This document shows, one piece after another, positions 38,014 to 49,165 of a stretch of DNA of 64,000 bases. This DNA comes from Mycolicibacterium mengxianglii (GTDB lineage: Bacteria > Actinomycetota > Actinomycetes > Mycobacteriales > Mycobacteriaceae): assembly GCF_015710575.1 (NCBI RefSeq), contig NZ_CP065373.1, forward strand, positions 3,906,001 through 3,970,000, given 5' to 3'. The notes beneath the pieces were generated by a model. That model was not told the origin of the DNA and searched no databases. It worked only from the letters and a program-made list of their open reading frames with translations. The translations under genes and the position numbers were made by a program. How positions within the stretch are numbered: position 1 is the stretch's first letter; every line of letters starts with the position of its first letter.

Positions 38014-38502
38014 ATGACCGTGTCCCCGAGTCCCGTCGTCACCCCCGTCGTCGACTACGAGCCCCCGTTGTGTGGCACCCCGGCGAGCAGTCCGCCCGAC
38101 GCCGCACCTCGCGCCACTGCCCGGGGGCGGCACCTGCACGCGGTACCCAGCCCCGACCCGGTGTCGCCGCAGCAGCGTGCGGCGGCCGCCTTCGCCGATG
38201 CTGCGTTACGCAGCGTGCTCGAGGTGATCGATCAGCGTCGACCCGCCGCGCAGTTGCGGCCACTGCTGCTCGGCGGCCTGGCCGACACCGTGGTGGCGCT
38301 CAGCCGGGCCACGGACCCGCGCCGCGTCGCAGCCGTTCTGCGTCGGGTCCGGGTACAGGCGGCGGACCCGACGAACAACGCCTTCGAGGTCGCCGCGATG
38401 TACTCGCGCGGTCCCCGGACGCATGCGTTGGCATGCCGCGTCGAACTGGTGCCGACGCTGCGCGGCGAACGCTGGCAGCTCGTCGCTCTGCACATCGGGT
38501 GA
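38014..38502 (+). CDS. Rv3235-family protein next to secA1
   Basis: A 162-residue protein. The first ~60 residues are Pro/Ala-rich and low-complexity; the C-terminal ~100 residues form a conserved domain (QRAAAAFADAALRSVLEVID, ending HALACRVELVPTLRGERWQL). Members of this Rv3235 family sit beside secA in many actinobacteria, but the function is unknown to me. No signal peptide. It is convergent with secA1. Confidence 0.75.
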   Translation: MTVSPSPVVTPVVDYEPPLCGTPASSPPDAAPRATARGRHLHAVPSPDPVSPQQRAAAAFADAALRSVLEVIDQRRPAAQLRPLLLGGLADTVVALSRATDPRRVAAVLRRVRVQAADPTNNAFEVAAMYSRGPRTHALACRVELVPTLRGERWQLVALHIG

Positions 38503-38544
38503 GTTTGCCCGCGACGTGAGTGCGTGAGGTGACTGCGCCGCGGC

Positions 38545-41385
<2,841 letters not shown>

Positions 41386-41478
41386 TGATATATCCCCTAC
41401 AGGATTGGAGTCTTTGCGCATTCCATCGTAGGTGACTCCACTGTGAACCCTCAGCTGCCTGCGGCGAGTCGGCGCAGT

Positions 41479-41510
41479 GTGGGCGGGATTCCCTCAGAAA
41501 TCCCGCCCAC
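41479..41510 (-). terminator. Strong stem-loop between hpf and secA1
   Basis: A perfect 12-bp inverted repeat, GTGGGCGGGATT / AATCCCGCCCAC (41479-41490 and 41499-41510), with an 8-base loop, starting 20 bases past the hpf stop codon. There is no long U-tract, so it is either a mycobacterial-type (I-shaped) terminator or an mRNA 3'-end stabiliser. Confidence 0.8.
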
Positions 41511-41529
41511 ATCATGCGTCCTGGACGAC

Positions 41530-42192
41530 TCAGGCCAGGCGGATCAGCCCGTAGTCGTAGGCGTGTCGGCGGTAGACGACCGTGGGCTTGTCGGTCTCTT
41601 GGTCATGGAAAAGGAAGAAGTCGTGTCCGACCAGCTCCATCTCGTAGAGCGCGTCATCGACTGTCATGGGACGAGCCGGATGCTCCTTGGTACGGACGAT
41701 CCGGCCAGGTTCGTGATCTTCGGCAGCTCCCTGCTGCGGAGTCTGATCTTGGCCGGCCGGGATGTCGAAGTCCGGCGTGATGGCAGCGGTCGCTTCGGCA
41801 ACCGAGACAGGCCTCTTGTCGCCGTAGTGGATCTTGCGGCGGTCCTTGCCGCGGCGCAGTCGGGCTTCGAGCTTGGCTACGGCTGATTCCAGCGCAGCAT
41901 AGAAACTGTCGGCGCACCCCTCGCCGCGGACGACGGGCCCACGACCGCGAGCAGTGATCTCGACGTGTTGGCAGTTCTTGCGTTGACGCCGATTCTTCTC
42001 GTGGTCGAGTTCGACGTCGAACATGTAGATGGTCTTGTCGAACCGCTCGAGGCGGGCCAGTTTGTCGGAGACGTGTATCCGGAAGTGATCGGGGATCTCT
42101 ACGTTGCGGCCCTTCACCACGACTTCGGCGCGTGGCTCGGGTGCGGTCTGCTCGTCGGGATCGGCCAGAATCTGTGCGGATTGGCTTGTCAT
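41530..42192 (-). CDS. hpf: Long-form ribosome hibernation promoting factor
   Basis: A ~220-residue long HPF that dimerises or silences 70S ribosomes in stationary phase or hypoxia. The N-terminal S30AE domain contains VVVKGRNVEIPDHFRIHVSD, DVELDHEKNRRQRKNCQHVE and DSFYAALESAVAKLEARLRR. After a linker the C-terminal dimerisation domain reads ARPMTVDDALYEMELVGHDF...YRRHAYDYGLI. Start chosen at ATG 42192 (MTSQSAQ); TTG 42201 has a better-spaced AGGAG, and an upstream GTG lies at 42279. Equivalent to Rv3241c. Confidence 0.93.
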   Translation of the reverse strand: MTSQSAQILADPDEQTAPEPRAEVVVKGRNVEIPDHFRIHVSDKLARLERFDKTIYMFDVELDHEKNRRQRKNCQHVEITARGRGPVVRGEGCADSFYAALESAVAKLEARLRRGKDRRKIHYGDKRPVSVAEATAAITPDFDIPAGQDQTPQQGAAEDHEPGRIVRTKEHPARPMTVDDALYEMELVGHDFFLFHDQETDKPTVVYRRHAYDYGLIRLA

Positions 42193-42498
42193 GCTTGACA
42201 ACTCGTTTCTCCTCTGCGTCGTTCGCGGGCGCGTGCCTGGCTTGTCGGTACTGCGCCGAGGGGGTTTGCGAATCCGCACGCCCGCGGCGCCAGGGGTCGA
42301 ATATCACCTCCTACCGCGTCGGGCGAAGTGGGTTCCGCGAGTCCGTCAGACTCTGCGAAACCGGCCGCGATGCATCACAGCCTGTTGAACCGAAGGTAGT
42401 CCGTGTTTACCCAAACGTGCCACCCTTTTCGCGCACGTGTTGCGAGTTCTTTCGCCCCCCGTAACCAAGATGTAGGCCCGGTGCGGCAAACGGATGAA
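42189..42498 (-). promoter_or_regulatory. hpf leader: hairpin, perfect Shine-Dalgarno and candidate AUU leader peptide
   Basis: Read on the minus strand, this gap first has a hairpin (42331-42362: GGTT...AACC outer pairs, GAGTC/GACTC inner stem, loop CGTCA) that could terminate comF. Then comes AGGAGGTGAT at 42303-42312, a 10-base perfect complement to the 16S 3' end. No ATG/GTG/TTG is at proper distance. ATT at 42302 opens a 37-codon frame ending in TGA that overlaps the hpf ATG (ATGA). Translation from ATT is hypothetical. GTG 42307, inside the Shine-Dalgarno, opens another overlapping frame that looks like a shadow. Confidence 0.45.
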
Positions 42499-43134
42499 TC
42501 AGGCATGCGCCAACGTGAGCACTCCCGCCACGTTGACCCCAGCGACAGTCAGCACACCTACTGACTCCGACGCCGTGGCACCCGTGGTCACGATGTCGTC
42601 GACGACGAGTACGTCGACGCTTGTTCGCACGCGACCCTTGATCTGGACCCGCCCGGCCAGGTTGCGCTGCCGGGCCACGCTGCCGAGTCCGACCGAGTCC
42701 TTGGCTGACGCCTTCAGCCGCAGTACAGGGGCGACGGCGATCTGCGGGTGCGCCTGAACCGCGGCGGCCGCCAACCGGGTCACCGGGTCACCGCCGCGGC
42801 GGCGGGCGGCCAGCCGGCGGGTCGGTGCGGGGACAACGGTGAGCGGCACGTCGAGCACTCCCCAGGCGAGCAGTCTGTGGATTCCCATAGCCAGCGCATA
42901 CGCCAACGGCGGGATCAGGTCGGTGCGACCGTGTTCCTTGAGAGCGACGATGGCCTGCCTGCGCGGGCCGGCATGGCGGCCCAGCGCAAACACCGGCACC
43001 CCGGGGTCGAGCCGTGGGGAGACGACGTGGGGTTCGTCGGTGCCCAATGAAAGCGCCGCGGCGCACATCGGGCACCACCGAGTGGACGGAGCGCCGCAGC
43101 CGCCGCATTCGAGGGGCAGGACAAGATCGAGCAT
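42499..43134 (-). CDS. comF: ComF-family phosphoribosyltransferase-like protein
   Basis: A 211-residue ComF-type protein. An N-terminal zinc ribbon is visible (LECGGCGAPSTRWCPMC), and a C-terminal PRPP-binding loop VDVLVVDDIVTTGATASES gives the phosphoribosyltransferase fold. Equivalent to Rv3242c. ComF acts with PriA/ComFA in DNA uptake or primosome restart in other bacteria; its mycobacterial role is unclear. I chose ATG 43134 (MLDLVLPLECGG); the open frame continues to 43401 across the divergent promoter. This is the last conserved gene before the accessory region. Confidence 0.88.
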   Translation of the reverse strand: MLDLVLPLECGGCGAPSTRWCPMCAAALSLGTDEPHVVSPRLDPGVPVFALGRHAGPRRQAIVALKEHGRTDLIPPLAYALAMGIHRLLAWGVLDVPLTVVPAPTRRLAARRRGGDPVTRLAAAAVQAHPQIAVAPVLRLKASAKDSVGLGSVARQRNLAGRVQIKGRVRTSVDVLVVDDIVTTGATASESVGVLTVAGVNVAGVLTLAHA

Positions 43135-43264
43135 GTGTGCAGTGTGGCGGGTTGGGGTGACAAGCGAGGTCGTCAGCAGACGGTGCAGCGCTTTTGGTCG
43201 AAGCGCGGATGACCGATATGCATTGTAGGGTATTCGGTTGTGCCACTTGACTATCGAGACGACC

Positions 43265-44884
43265 GTGCAGGATCCTGACTCTGCGTTACCGCTCTCTGCG
43301 CTCGTTTCCGGTGCGGCCGGCATGCTGGTGCCGTTCGGGTCAGGGAGCGAACCGGTAGGTGATCCGGAGGTCCGGGACGTCGCCCTGCATGAGCCCGGCA
43401 CCCGGGCGGACTACACGGGCGCCGTCGTGCTGGTGAGCGCCCGCGTCAAAGATCAATTTGCCCTCGGGTCTTTGCTGGACGAGGTAGGGACCGCCGCGGC
43501 GCTGGTACTCCCGGCGGACGCGACCACAGACGTATCGCTGGTGGGAGGCAATCAGGCCCACCTGTTTCGGCGTTCCCCGTGGGTGGATTGGACTGAGCTC
43601 TTCAAGGTGTTGATCGGGCTTCTCGGCGCTGGTCGCATCGTCAGCCCGGCCCCTCAGGTGGACAATCTGCAGACACTGGCTCGCTGGATCAGCACCAGAA
43701 GTGGGGCGCCGGTGACGATCGAGGACCTGGATTCGCGGGTCCTGGCGTACGCAGTTGTCGGCCATGACGTCGATCCCATCCGGAACCAGACGATCCTGGG
43801 GGGCGCGGTGCCCGCGTGGCGGGTCGAGCGGCTGATGGCCAATGGCTTTTTGCCCGCGATCTGGCGGTCCGACGATGTGGTGGTGCGCAATTCCGAGGAT
43901 GAGGACCCGGCGCGCATGGTGATCGCCCTGAAGTCCGGGACCGAGACCTTGGGCACGATCTGGGCGGCGTTGGACGAGAACACCAACCGTGAGGAACTGC
44001 GAGAGCTACTCCTGGAAGTGCGGCAGACGGCCGCCGCCATGATGCTTCGGGAAGTCCACCGCGCCCAGTACGAACGGCGGCTTCAAGAGTCGGCGCTGGT
44101 CGATCTGCTCTCGCGTGGAGTGGATCCCGCAGTTCCCGCGTCCCTACTCGGGCTGCAACGCGATGCGCGACATACCGTGGCCACCTTGGGAACCGATACT
44201 CCGTCGTCCCGCTCCCTGATGTTCCACGTCCAGGCGTTACGCCCCGGAGCGAGAACCGCACAGGTAGGAGCCGACCTTCTTGCTGTCCTGCCGCTTCTGG
44301 ACGGCGAGGTCGAGGAGACGGACGTTGCCCACTCGCTGATGGCGCAGCTGGCTCGAGTGTCTCGCGGTCGCGCGGGCCTGGTGTCGGTCGGGCCTGTCGT
44401 CGATGACCTCTCGGATCTGCGGCACTCCGCCCACGTCGCCCGACAGGTCCTGGATGCTGCTTCGCTGGACGGTGCCGCACCTTTGCACCCGGGTTGCGAC
44501 GACCCCACGGTCCTCACGGCTGCCGATGTGCCGGACGCGTTGACCCTGATTCAGGTGACCGACCTCCTGGCTCCGATTGCGGCCACCATCACCGAGCCTT
44601 TGGCGGTCCTCCGCCGGCACGACCTCGATCATGGAACCTCGTTCGTCGACACCCTCGCGGTGGTTCTCGCGCGTCCGGGCAACCTGACCGAAGCGGCACG
44701 CGAGTTGGGTATCCACGCAAATTCGTTGCGCTACCGCTTGGACCGCATCCACGTGGTCTCCGGCATCGACCTACAGGCGGCGCCGGCTCGGCTCCGGGCC
44801 GCGCTCGGCCTTCTGCTGTGGCAACGGGACCGGGAGCAACCTCCCGGCCCCGCCGGAACAGCCAAAAACCGAGAATGTTGTTAG
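43265..44884 (+). CDS. PucR/CdaR-family transcriptional regulator
   Basis: A ~539-residue regulator with an N-terminal PucR-like sensory region, a CdaR-type GGDEF-like middle (ALVDLLSRGVDPAVPASLLG...) and a C-terminal HTH_30 helix-turn-helix LTEAARELGIHANSLRYRLDRI. Such proteins activate catabolic genes for purines, sugars or amino acids. It is transcribed towards the decarboxylase-permease-hydrolase operon and is its likely regulator. The start is uncertain: GTG 43265 (VQDPDSALPL) chosen, TTG 43238 or 43247 possible. It has no counterpart in the M. tuberculosis order. Confidence 0.88.
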   Translation: MQDPDSALPLSALVSGAAGMLVPFGSGSEPVGDPEVRDVALHEPGTRADYTGAVVLVSARVKDQFALGSLLDEVGTAAALVLPADATTDVSLVGGNQAHLFRRSPWVDWTELFKVLIGLLGAGRIVSPAPQVDNLQTLARWISTRSGAPVTIEDLDSRVLAYAVVGHDVDPIRNQTILGGAVPAWRVERLMANGFLPAIWRSDDVVVRNSEDEDPARMVIALKSGTETLGTIWAALDENTNREELRELLLEVRQTAAAMMLREVHRAQYERRLQESALVDLLSRGVDPAVPASLLGLQRDARHTVATLGTDTPSSRSLMFHVQALRPGARTAQVGADLLAVLPLLDGEVEETDVAHSLMAQLARVSRGRAGLVSVGPVVDDLSDLRHSAHVARQVLDAASLDGAAPLHPGCDDPTVLTAADVPDALTLIQVTDLLAPIAATITEPLAVLRRHDLDHGTSFVDTLAVVLARPGNLTEAARELGIHANSLRYRLDRIHVVSGIDLQAAPARLRAALGLLLWQRDREQPPGPAGTAKNRECC

Positions 44885-44946
44885 TGCCTTTCGGAGAGGC
44901 CGGTGGCAGCGTCGCTGCAGAAATCTCCGAATCCGACGAAGATCTG

Positions 44947-44961
44947 CGGAGAATTCCTCCG
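44947..44961. promoter_or_regulatory. Near-palindrome upstream of the decarboxylase operon
   Basis: CGGAGAATTCCTCCG, a near-symmetric site in the 124-base gap between the PucR-type gene and the operon, about 50 bases upstream of the GTG. A TCTCCG...CGGAGA pair surrounds it. A candidate binding site for the regulator; not compared with known PucR sites. Confidence 0.35.
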
Positions 44962-45008
44962 CCCGTGCAACTCTCGGTGACACCGATTTTTTGCATAGAT
45001 TTTCTAAC

Positions 45009-46364
45009 GTGACTGACGTACCACTGTGCGCCGGGCGGACGCCGCCCGGTCCGGACACGCTGCTGGGCCGCCGGGCTGAGGTTGTCGCCGATGTGGCCGG
45101 CCGAGGATTCATCGATGACGAGCACCCGTTGTGCGGAGTCATCGACCTGGACACGCTCGACGAACTGATGGCTGCGTTGACCGACGCGTATCCGACGGCC
45201 ATGCCGGCGCTGCACACCATTGCGGCGAAAGCGATAACTCTGCGTCCAGTTCTCGCGCGTTTCGCGGACGCCGGATTTGGGTGCGAGGTGGCCAGCCCCG
45301 GCGAACTCGAGCTCGCCCTGGCGGCCGGATTCCCCGCGGAACGCATCGTGTTCGACTCCCCGGCCAAGACCACGACCGAGATCACCCGGGCGCTCGAACT
45401 GGGAATGTCGTTCAACATCGACAACTTCGAGGAACTCGCGCGGGTCGACGAAGCCATCGCAGAGCTCGGCGAGCACGGGTCGAACGTCGGACTACGACTG
45501 AACCCGCAAACCGGTACGGGTGCCATCGGCGCCATGAGTACGGCAACCACGACATCCAAGTTCGGCATCGGGCTGTCCGATGACCGGGACCGCATCATCG
45601 AGGCGGTCGCGTCCCGACCGTGGATAACGCAACTGCACGTACACAGCGGTTCCCAGGGACTCAGCCTCGGCCACGCCGCCCAAGGGGTGCGCCTGATTGC
45701 CGACCTTGCGCAGGAGATCACCACTCGTGTTGGGCGTCAGCAGATTCGGCGGATCGATATCGGTGGGGGGCTATCGGTCAACTTCAGCTCCGACGACATC
45801 ACGCCGACCTTCGCGGATCAGCGGGCCGTGCTGGAGGCCGCAGTTCCGGCGCTGTTCGACGGGACCTACACCCTGGTCACCGAATTCGGTCGGGCGCTGA
45901 CGGCCAAGACCGGCACCATAGTCGCCCGGGTCGAATACACGAAGCAGACCGGCGGCCGACCGATCGCCATCACCCATGCCGGGGTCCAAATCGCCACGCG
46001 GACAGTCTTCGCGCCCGATGCCTGGCCGCTGCGCATCGAGGTGTACGACCCTCATGGGCGGCGCCGGGAAGAGGAGCCGCAAGTTCAGGACGTGGCCGGT
46101 CCGGCGTGCTTCACCGGAGACATGTTGGCGGTCGGGCGGGACCTGCCGCCGATCCGCCAGGGTGATCTGGTGGCGATACCGGATACCGGTGGCTACTACT
46201 TCTCCACCCACTTCTCGTACAACGCGCTCCCCCGGCCTGCCATCTACACCATCGGATCCGACCCTCACGGCCGCCGGCGCTGGTCTCTGGCCAGGCGCGC
46301 CCAATCCATCGAACAAATCCTCGCCGAGTCCGGCGAGGCGTCCCTGGTGCCATTGCCCGCCTGA
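45009..46364 (+). CDS. PLP-dependent decarboxylase of the DAP/ornithine decarboxylase family
   Basis: A 451-residue fold-type III PLP enzyme (alanine racemase-like barrel plus beta domain). Key places: the PLP Lys in LHTIAAKAITLRPV, GCEVASPGELELALAAGF, the His/Gly segments LHVHSGSQGLSLGHAA and RRIDIGGGLSVNFSS, and the C-terminal catalytic Cys in VAGPACFTGDMLAVG. LysA enzymes normally have C-E-S-x-D here; this protein has C-F-T-G-D, so diaminopimelate is unlikely to be the substrate. Start GTG 45009. It heads an operon with a GabP-like permease, so an imported amino acid is the probable substrate. Confidence 0.82.
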   Translation: MTDVPLCAGRTPPGPDTLLGRRAEVVADVAGRGFIDDEHPLCGVIDLDTLDELMAALTDAYPTAMPALHTIAAKAITLRPVLARFADAGFGCEVASPGELELALAAGFPAERIVFDSPAKTTTEITRALELGMSFNIDNFEELARVDEAIAELGEHGSNVGLRLNPQTGTGAIGAMSTATTTSKFGIGLSDDRDRIIEAVASRPWITQLHVHSGSQGLSLGHAAQGVRLIADLAQEITTRVGRQQIRRIDIGGGLSVNFSSDDITPTFADQRAVLEAAVPALFDGTYTLVTEFGRALTAKTGTIVARVEYTKQTGGRPIAITHAGVQIATRTVFAPDAWPLRIEVYDPHGRRREEEPQVQDVAGPACFTGDMLAVGRDLPPIRQGDLVAIPDTGGYYFSTHFSYNALPRPAIYTIGSDPHGRRRWSLARRAQSIEQILAESGEASLVPLPA

Positions 46365-46407
46365 ATCCTGTCCACACCAACCCATCCCCGAAACGAGAAA
46401 CCGATCT

Positions 46408-47799
46408 ATGTCTTCATCCACAGAGCCCCGGTTTGACCTAGCCAGGTCGCTGAAAACCCGGCACATGACCATGATCGCCATCGGAGGTGCCATCGGTGCC
46501 GGCCTCTTCGTCGGCAGCGGCGCCGTCATCCAGACCGCCGGCCCCGCAGCGATCATCTCGTACTGCATTGCCGGGGCACTGGTCTTGTGCTCATTGCGCA
46601 TGCTGGGTGAGATGGTGGTAGCCAAGCCCACGGCCGGGTCGTTCGCCGACTACGCCCGCATGGGAATTGGGCCGTGGGCGGGGTTCACCATCGGCTGGCT
46701 GTACTGGTACTACTACGTGATCATCATCGCGGTGGAAGCGGTGGCCGGCGCCCAGATCCTGCATGTGTGGGTGGGATTACCGCTCTGGGTGATGGCCATG
46801 CTGCTGATGGCCGTGATGACCGTCGTCAACCTGATCTCGGTGAAATGGTTCGGCGAGTTCGAGTTCTGGTTCGCCGGCATCAAGGTGGCCGCCATCGTCG
46901 CCTTCATCATCTTGGGCCTGCTGTGGGTGGTCGGGGTATGGCCCGGGGACACCGGCGGCCTGGGCAACCTCGTTGCGCACGGCGGGTTCGTCCCGAACGG
47001 ATTGGGTGCGGTGTTGAGCGCCGTCGTGGTGGTGATCTTCGCCTTCGGCGGAGCCGAGATCGTCACCATCGCTGCCGCCGAGAGCGTCGAGCCGGCGAAG
47101 TCGGTGGCCAAAGCCACCACCGGCGTCATCTGGCGAATCATCCTCTTCTACGTCGGCTCGATATTCCTGGTCGTGTGCATCCTGCCCTGGGGTGACGGAT
47201 CCGTGCTGTCGAGTCCGTACGTCGCTGCACTGGAGAAGCTGGAGATCCCCGGGGCCGCCATGATCATGAACTTCGTCATCCTCACCGCGGTGCTCTCGGT
47301 GCTGAACTCGTCCATCTACACGTCGTCGCGCATCCTGCGGGTCCTGGCGTCACACGGTGACGCGCCTGACTCGCTCGTGAAAACAGATTCCCGAAGTGTT
47401 CCGGCGCGTGCCGTCCTCGCCAGCACGGCGATCGGATGGATTTCCGTGGGCCTGGCCTACATCGCACCTGACTCGCTGTTCCTGTTCCTGGTGAATTCCT
47501 GTGGCGTCGTCGCCATCTTCATGTATGTCATGATCGGCGTCTCGGAGTTGCGGGTGCGCCGTGCGCTGGAACGCGAAGACCCATCGCAGCTGACCTTGCG
47601 GATGTGGTTCTTCCCGTACCTGACCATCGCAGTCATCGTGGCCTACGCAATTGTCCTGGTAGCCATGGTGTTCAACGCCGATCAGCGCGTACAACTGGCC
47701 ACCAGCGTGGTCAGTTTGATCGTCGTCCTCGTCGCCTACACACTGCGCAAGCGGTTCGGGAAAGTGCCGGTTGAGGCGGAACTCGACGAAGTGGCATGA
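46408..47799 (+). CDS. APC-family amino acid permease, GabP-like
   Basis: A 463-residue transporter with about 12 membrane helices. The N-terminal signature SLKTRHMTMIAIGGAIGAGL followed by FVGSGAVI is typical of the AAT/GabP subgroup, and YARMGIGPWAGFTIGWLYW matches the GABA permease pattern. It imports an amino acid or omega-amino acid by proton symport (family knowledge). Start ATG 46408. It overlaps the next gene by four bases (ATGA), so uptake and hydrolysis are translationally coupled. Confidence 0.88.
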   Translation: MSSSTEPRFDLARSLKTRHMTMIAIGGAIGAGLFVGSGAVIQTAGPAAIISYCIAGALVLCSLRMLGEMVVAKPTAGSFADYARMGIGPWAGFTIGWLYWYYYVIIIAVEAVAGAQILHVWVGLPLWVMAMLLMAVMTVVNLISVKWFGEFEFWFAGIKVAAIVAFIILGLLWVVGVWPGDTGGLGNLVAHGGFVPNGLGAVLSAVVVVIFAFGGAEIVTIAAAESVEPAKSVAKATTGVIWRIILFYVGSIFLVVCILPWGDGSVLSSPYVAALEKLEIPGAAMIMNFVILTAVLSVLNSSIYTSSRILRVLASHGDAPDSLVKTDSRSVPARAVLASTAIGWISVGLAYIAPDSLFLFLVNSCGVVAIFMYVMIGVSELRVRRALEREDPSQLTLRMWFFPYLTIAVIVAYAIVLVAMVFNADQRVQLATSVVSLIVVLVAYTLRKRFGKVPVEAELDEVA

Positions 47800-48647
47800 G
47801 TGCAGCGTTCACCCAAGCGTTGACCGGGCTACCCACCGCGGTGGCCTGGTCGGCGCGTGTCGTCGACCTGACCTCCGGTGAAACCTTGTGGGAGCACGAG
47901 CCGGCCCGCGTGCTCAAGACAGCAAGTGTGGGAAAGCTTTTCCTGCTGGCCGAAGTGGCCCGGCGGATCAAGGCGGGGACGTTGAAGCCGGGCGAAGTCC
48001 TCGTGGCCACCGCCGACGATGTAGTCGCAGACTCGGGCGTCCTCTACCTGCTACGCCAGCAGGACCACAGGATCGATGACCTCTGCCTGCTGATCGGGGC
48101 GGTCAGCGACAACATGGCCACCAACATCCTGTTGCGTCGGATCGGGCTGGCCGAGCTGCAACGCGCCACCCGGGACCTTGGTTTCACCCACAGCGAATTA
48201 CGGGACATGGTGCGGCTCAACCGTTCCCGGGACGACCCGCGCACCCTCTCGGTGGGCAACGCCGCGGAACTCTGTGAACTCGTCTCCCGCATCGAGTCAG
48301 GCGCCATTCACGACGCCGCTGTGTCCGAGCAGATGCGGCGGTGGTTGTGCGTGAACACCGACCTGTCCATGGTGGCCCAGGCGTTTCATCTGGACCCGTT
48401 GGCGCACACCGGACCCGACCACGGCGTCACGCTGTGGAACAAGACAGGCACCATCTCCGACGGCAGGATCGATCTCGGGTGCGTCGGCCATGTCGACAGC
48501 GGCCGCAAGGTGGGTTACGCGGTACTGGCGAACTGGACCTGGGGTGAGAACCATCGTGACCCGGTGCTGGACGCCATGCGGTTAGTGGGTGTCGAGATCC
48601 GGCGGTATCTGGAGAACGGTCCGTGGGTCGCTTCGTCATCGAGGTGA
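47796..48647 (+). CDS. Class A beta-lactamase-like serine hydrolase, cytosolic
   Basis: A 283-residue protein with the penicillin-recognising enzyme motifs SxxK (LKTASVGKLFLL), SDN (GAVSDNMATNILL) and KTG (LWNKTGTISDG). There is no signal peptide, so it should act inside the cell. Where class A beta-lactamases have the deacylating Glu166 before LN, this protein reads DMVRLN, so Glu appears to be missing. It is more likely an amidase, esterase or lactam hydrolase serving the operon than a resistance enzyme. No regulator of the BlaI type is near. Confidence 0.78.
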   Translation: MSAAFTQALTGLPTAVAWSARVVDLTSGETLWEHEPARVLKTASVGKLFLLAEVARRIKAGTLKPGEVLVATADDVVADSGVLYLLRQQDHRIDDLCLLIGAVSDNMATNILLRRIGLAELQRATRDLGFTHSELRDMVRLNRSRDDPRTLSVGNAAELCELVSRIESGAIHDAAVSEQMRRWLCVNTDLSMVAQAFHLDPLAHTGPDHGVTLWNKTGTISDGRIDLGCVGHVDSGRKVGYAVLANWTWGENHRDPVLDAMRLVGVEIRRYLENGPWVASSSR

Positions 48648-48689
48648 CTTGAGTGGCTTCTGGTGCGGGCTGACGATTACCCCGGAACG

Positions 48690-48908
48690 AACTATCCCAG
48701 CCCGAACAACGAATCTCCCCGCGGACTGGTGAACGACTCGATCAGCGCGGACGCAGAGGTTCCAAGCGCCCATGAAACCTTCACGAGCATCGCAACGTCG
48801 CTCCCAGGATCCCAGTGCCGCTCGATCAGAACAACGGCATACCGTCGACGATCATCAGTGCCAACCGACTCGGACCGGCATTATCGAGCGCGTACCCCCT
48901 GTAGACAT
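48690..48908 (-). pseudogene. Imm61-like immunity gene fragment (C-terminal ~70 residues, frameshifted)
   Basis: Read on the minus strand, it gives VYRGYALDNAGPSRLALMIV, then after a one-base shift near 48838 RHWDPGSDVAMLVKVSWALG and IESFTSPRGDSLFGLG-stop. This aligns closely with the C-terminal third of the intact gene at 50966-51493; the DNA around 48750-48805 (CCAAGCGCCCATGAAACC...) is nearly identical. The N-terminal two-thirds are missing; to the right the sequence switches to a piece shared with 51794-51853. Confidence 0.85.
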
Positions 48909-48914
48909 CGCAGG

Positions 48915-48967
48915 CATGAATGGGCCTCCGCCCCGCTCTACACCAGCGACGCCGAGCGCTTCCGAAT
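48915..48967. repeat. Copy A of a shared cassette piece (with 51794-51853)
   Basis: CATGAATGGG...CCCCGCTCTAC...CCGAGCGCT recurs at 51794-51853 with a few substitutions and indels. In both places it lies at a boundary of an Imm61-type element, so it is probably part of the old toxin coding region. No open frame of its own. Confidence 0.7.
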
Positions 48968-49040
48968 AACCGCACCGATAATCGTTTTGAATCCCCCCAG
49001 CGACATTTCCATCCCGCGGTGCTTCAGGTCATGTTTCACG

Positions 49041-49165
49041 GTCACACGTGCGCGCATAGAAATTCCGATTCGTCATGCTCAGACTGATCCCTTGCCTACC
49101 GTTGCCGAATGCAGAATGCCGCATTCGCTGGCTCGATGGGACAATCATCAGGCCCATGAGGAGAA
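49041..49165. repeat. Copy A of a second shared cassette piece (with 53993-54117)
   Basis: Bases CACACGTGCGCGCATAGA through CATCAGGCCCATGAGGAG match 53997-54112 at roughly three-quarters of positions. It follows the 3' end of the first intact Imm61 gene here and of an ADP-ribosyltransferase-like gene region there. It may encode a relic (minus strand) or be a recombination junction; I cannot tell which. Confidence 0.65.

Noticed and set aside
41654..42307. 217-codon minus-strand frame from GTG 42307 overlapping hpf
   Set aside because: Starts inside the Shine-Dalgarno itself and runs out of frame through hpf with Arg/Pro/Ser-rich content; only its first ~35 codons lie outside hpf.
45009..46364. 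The lysine-biosynthetic lysA
   Set aside because: The substrate-binding E-S after the catalytic Cys is replaced by F-T and the gene is in an operon with a permease, not with thrA/thrC-type genes.
47796..48647. Beta-lactam resistance gene
   Set aside because: Has SxxK, SDN and KTG but no signal peptide and apparently no Glu166 equivalent; sits in a catabolic operon.
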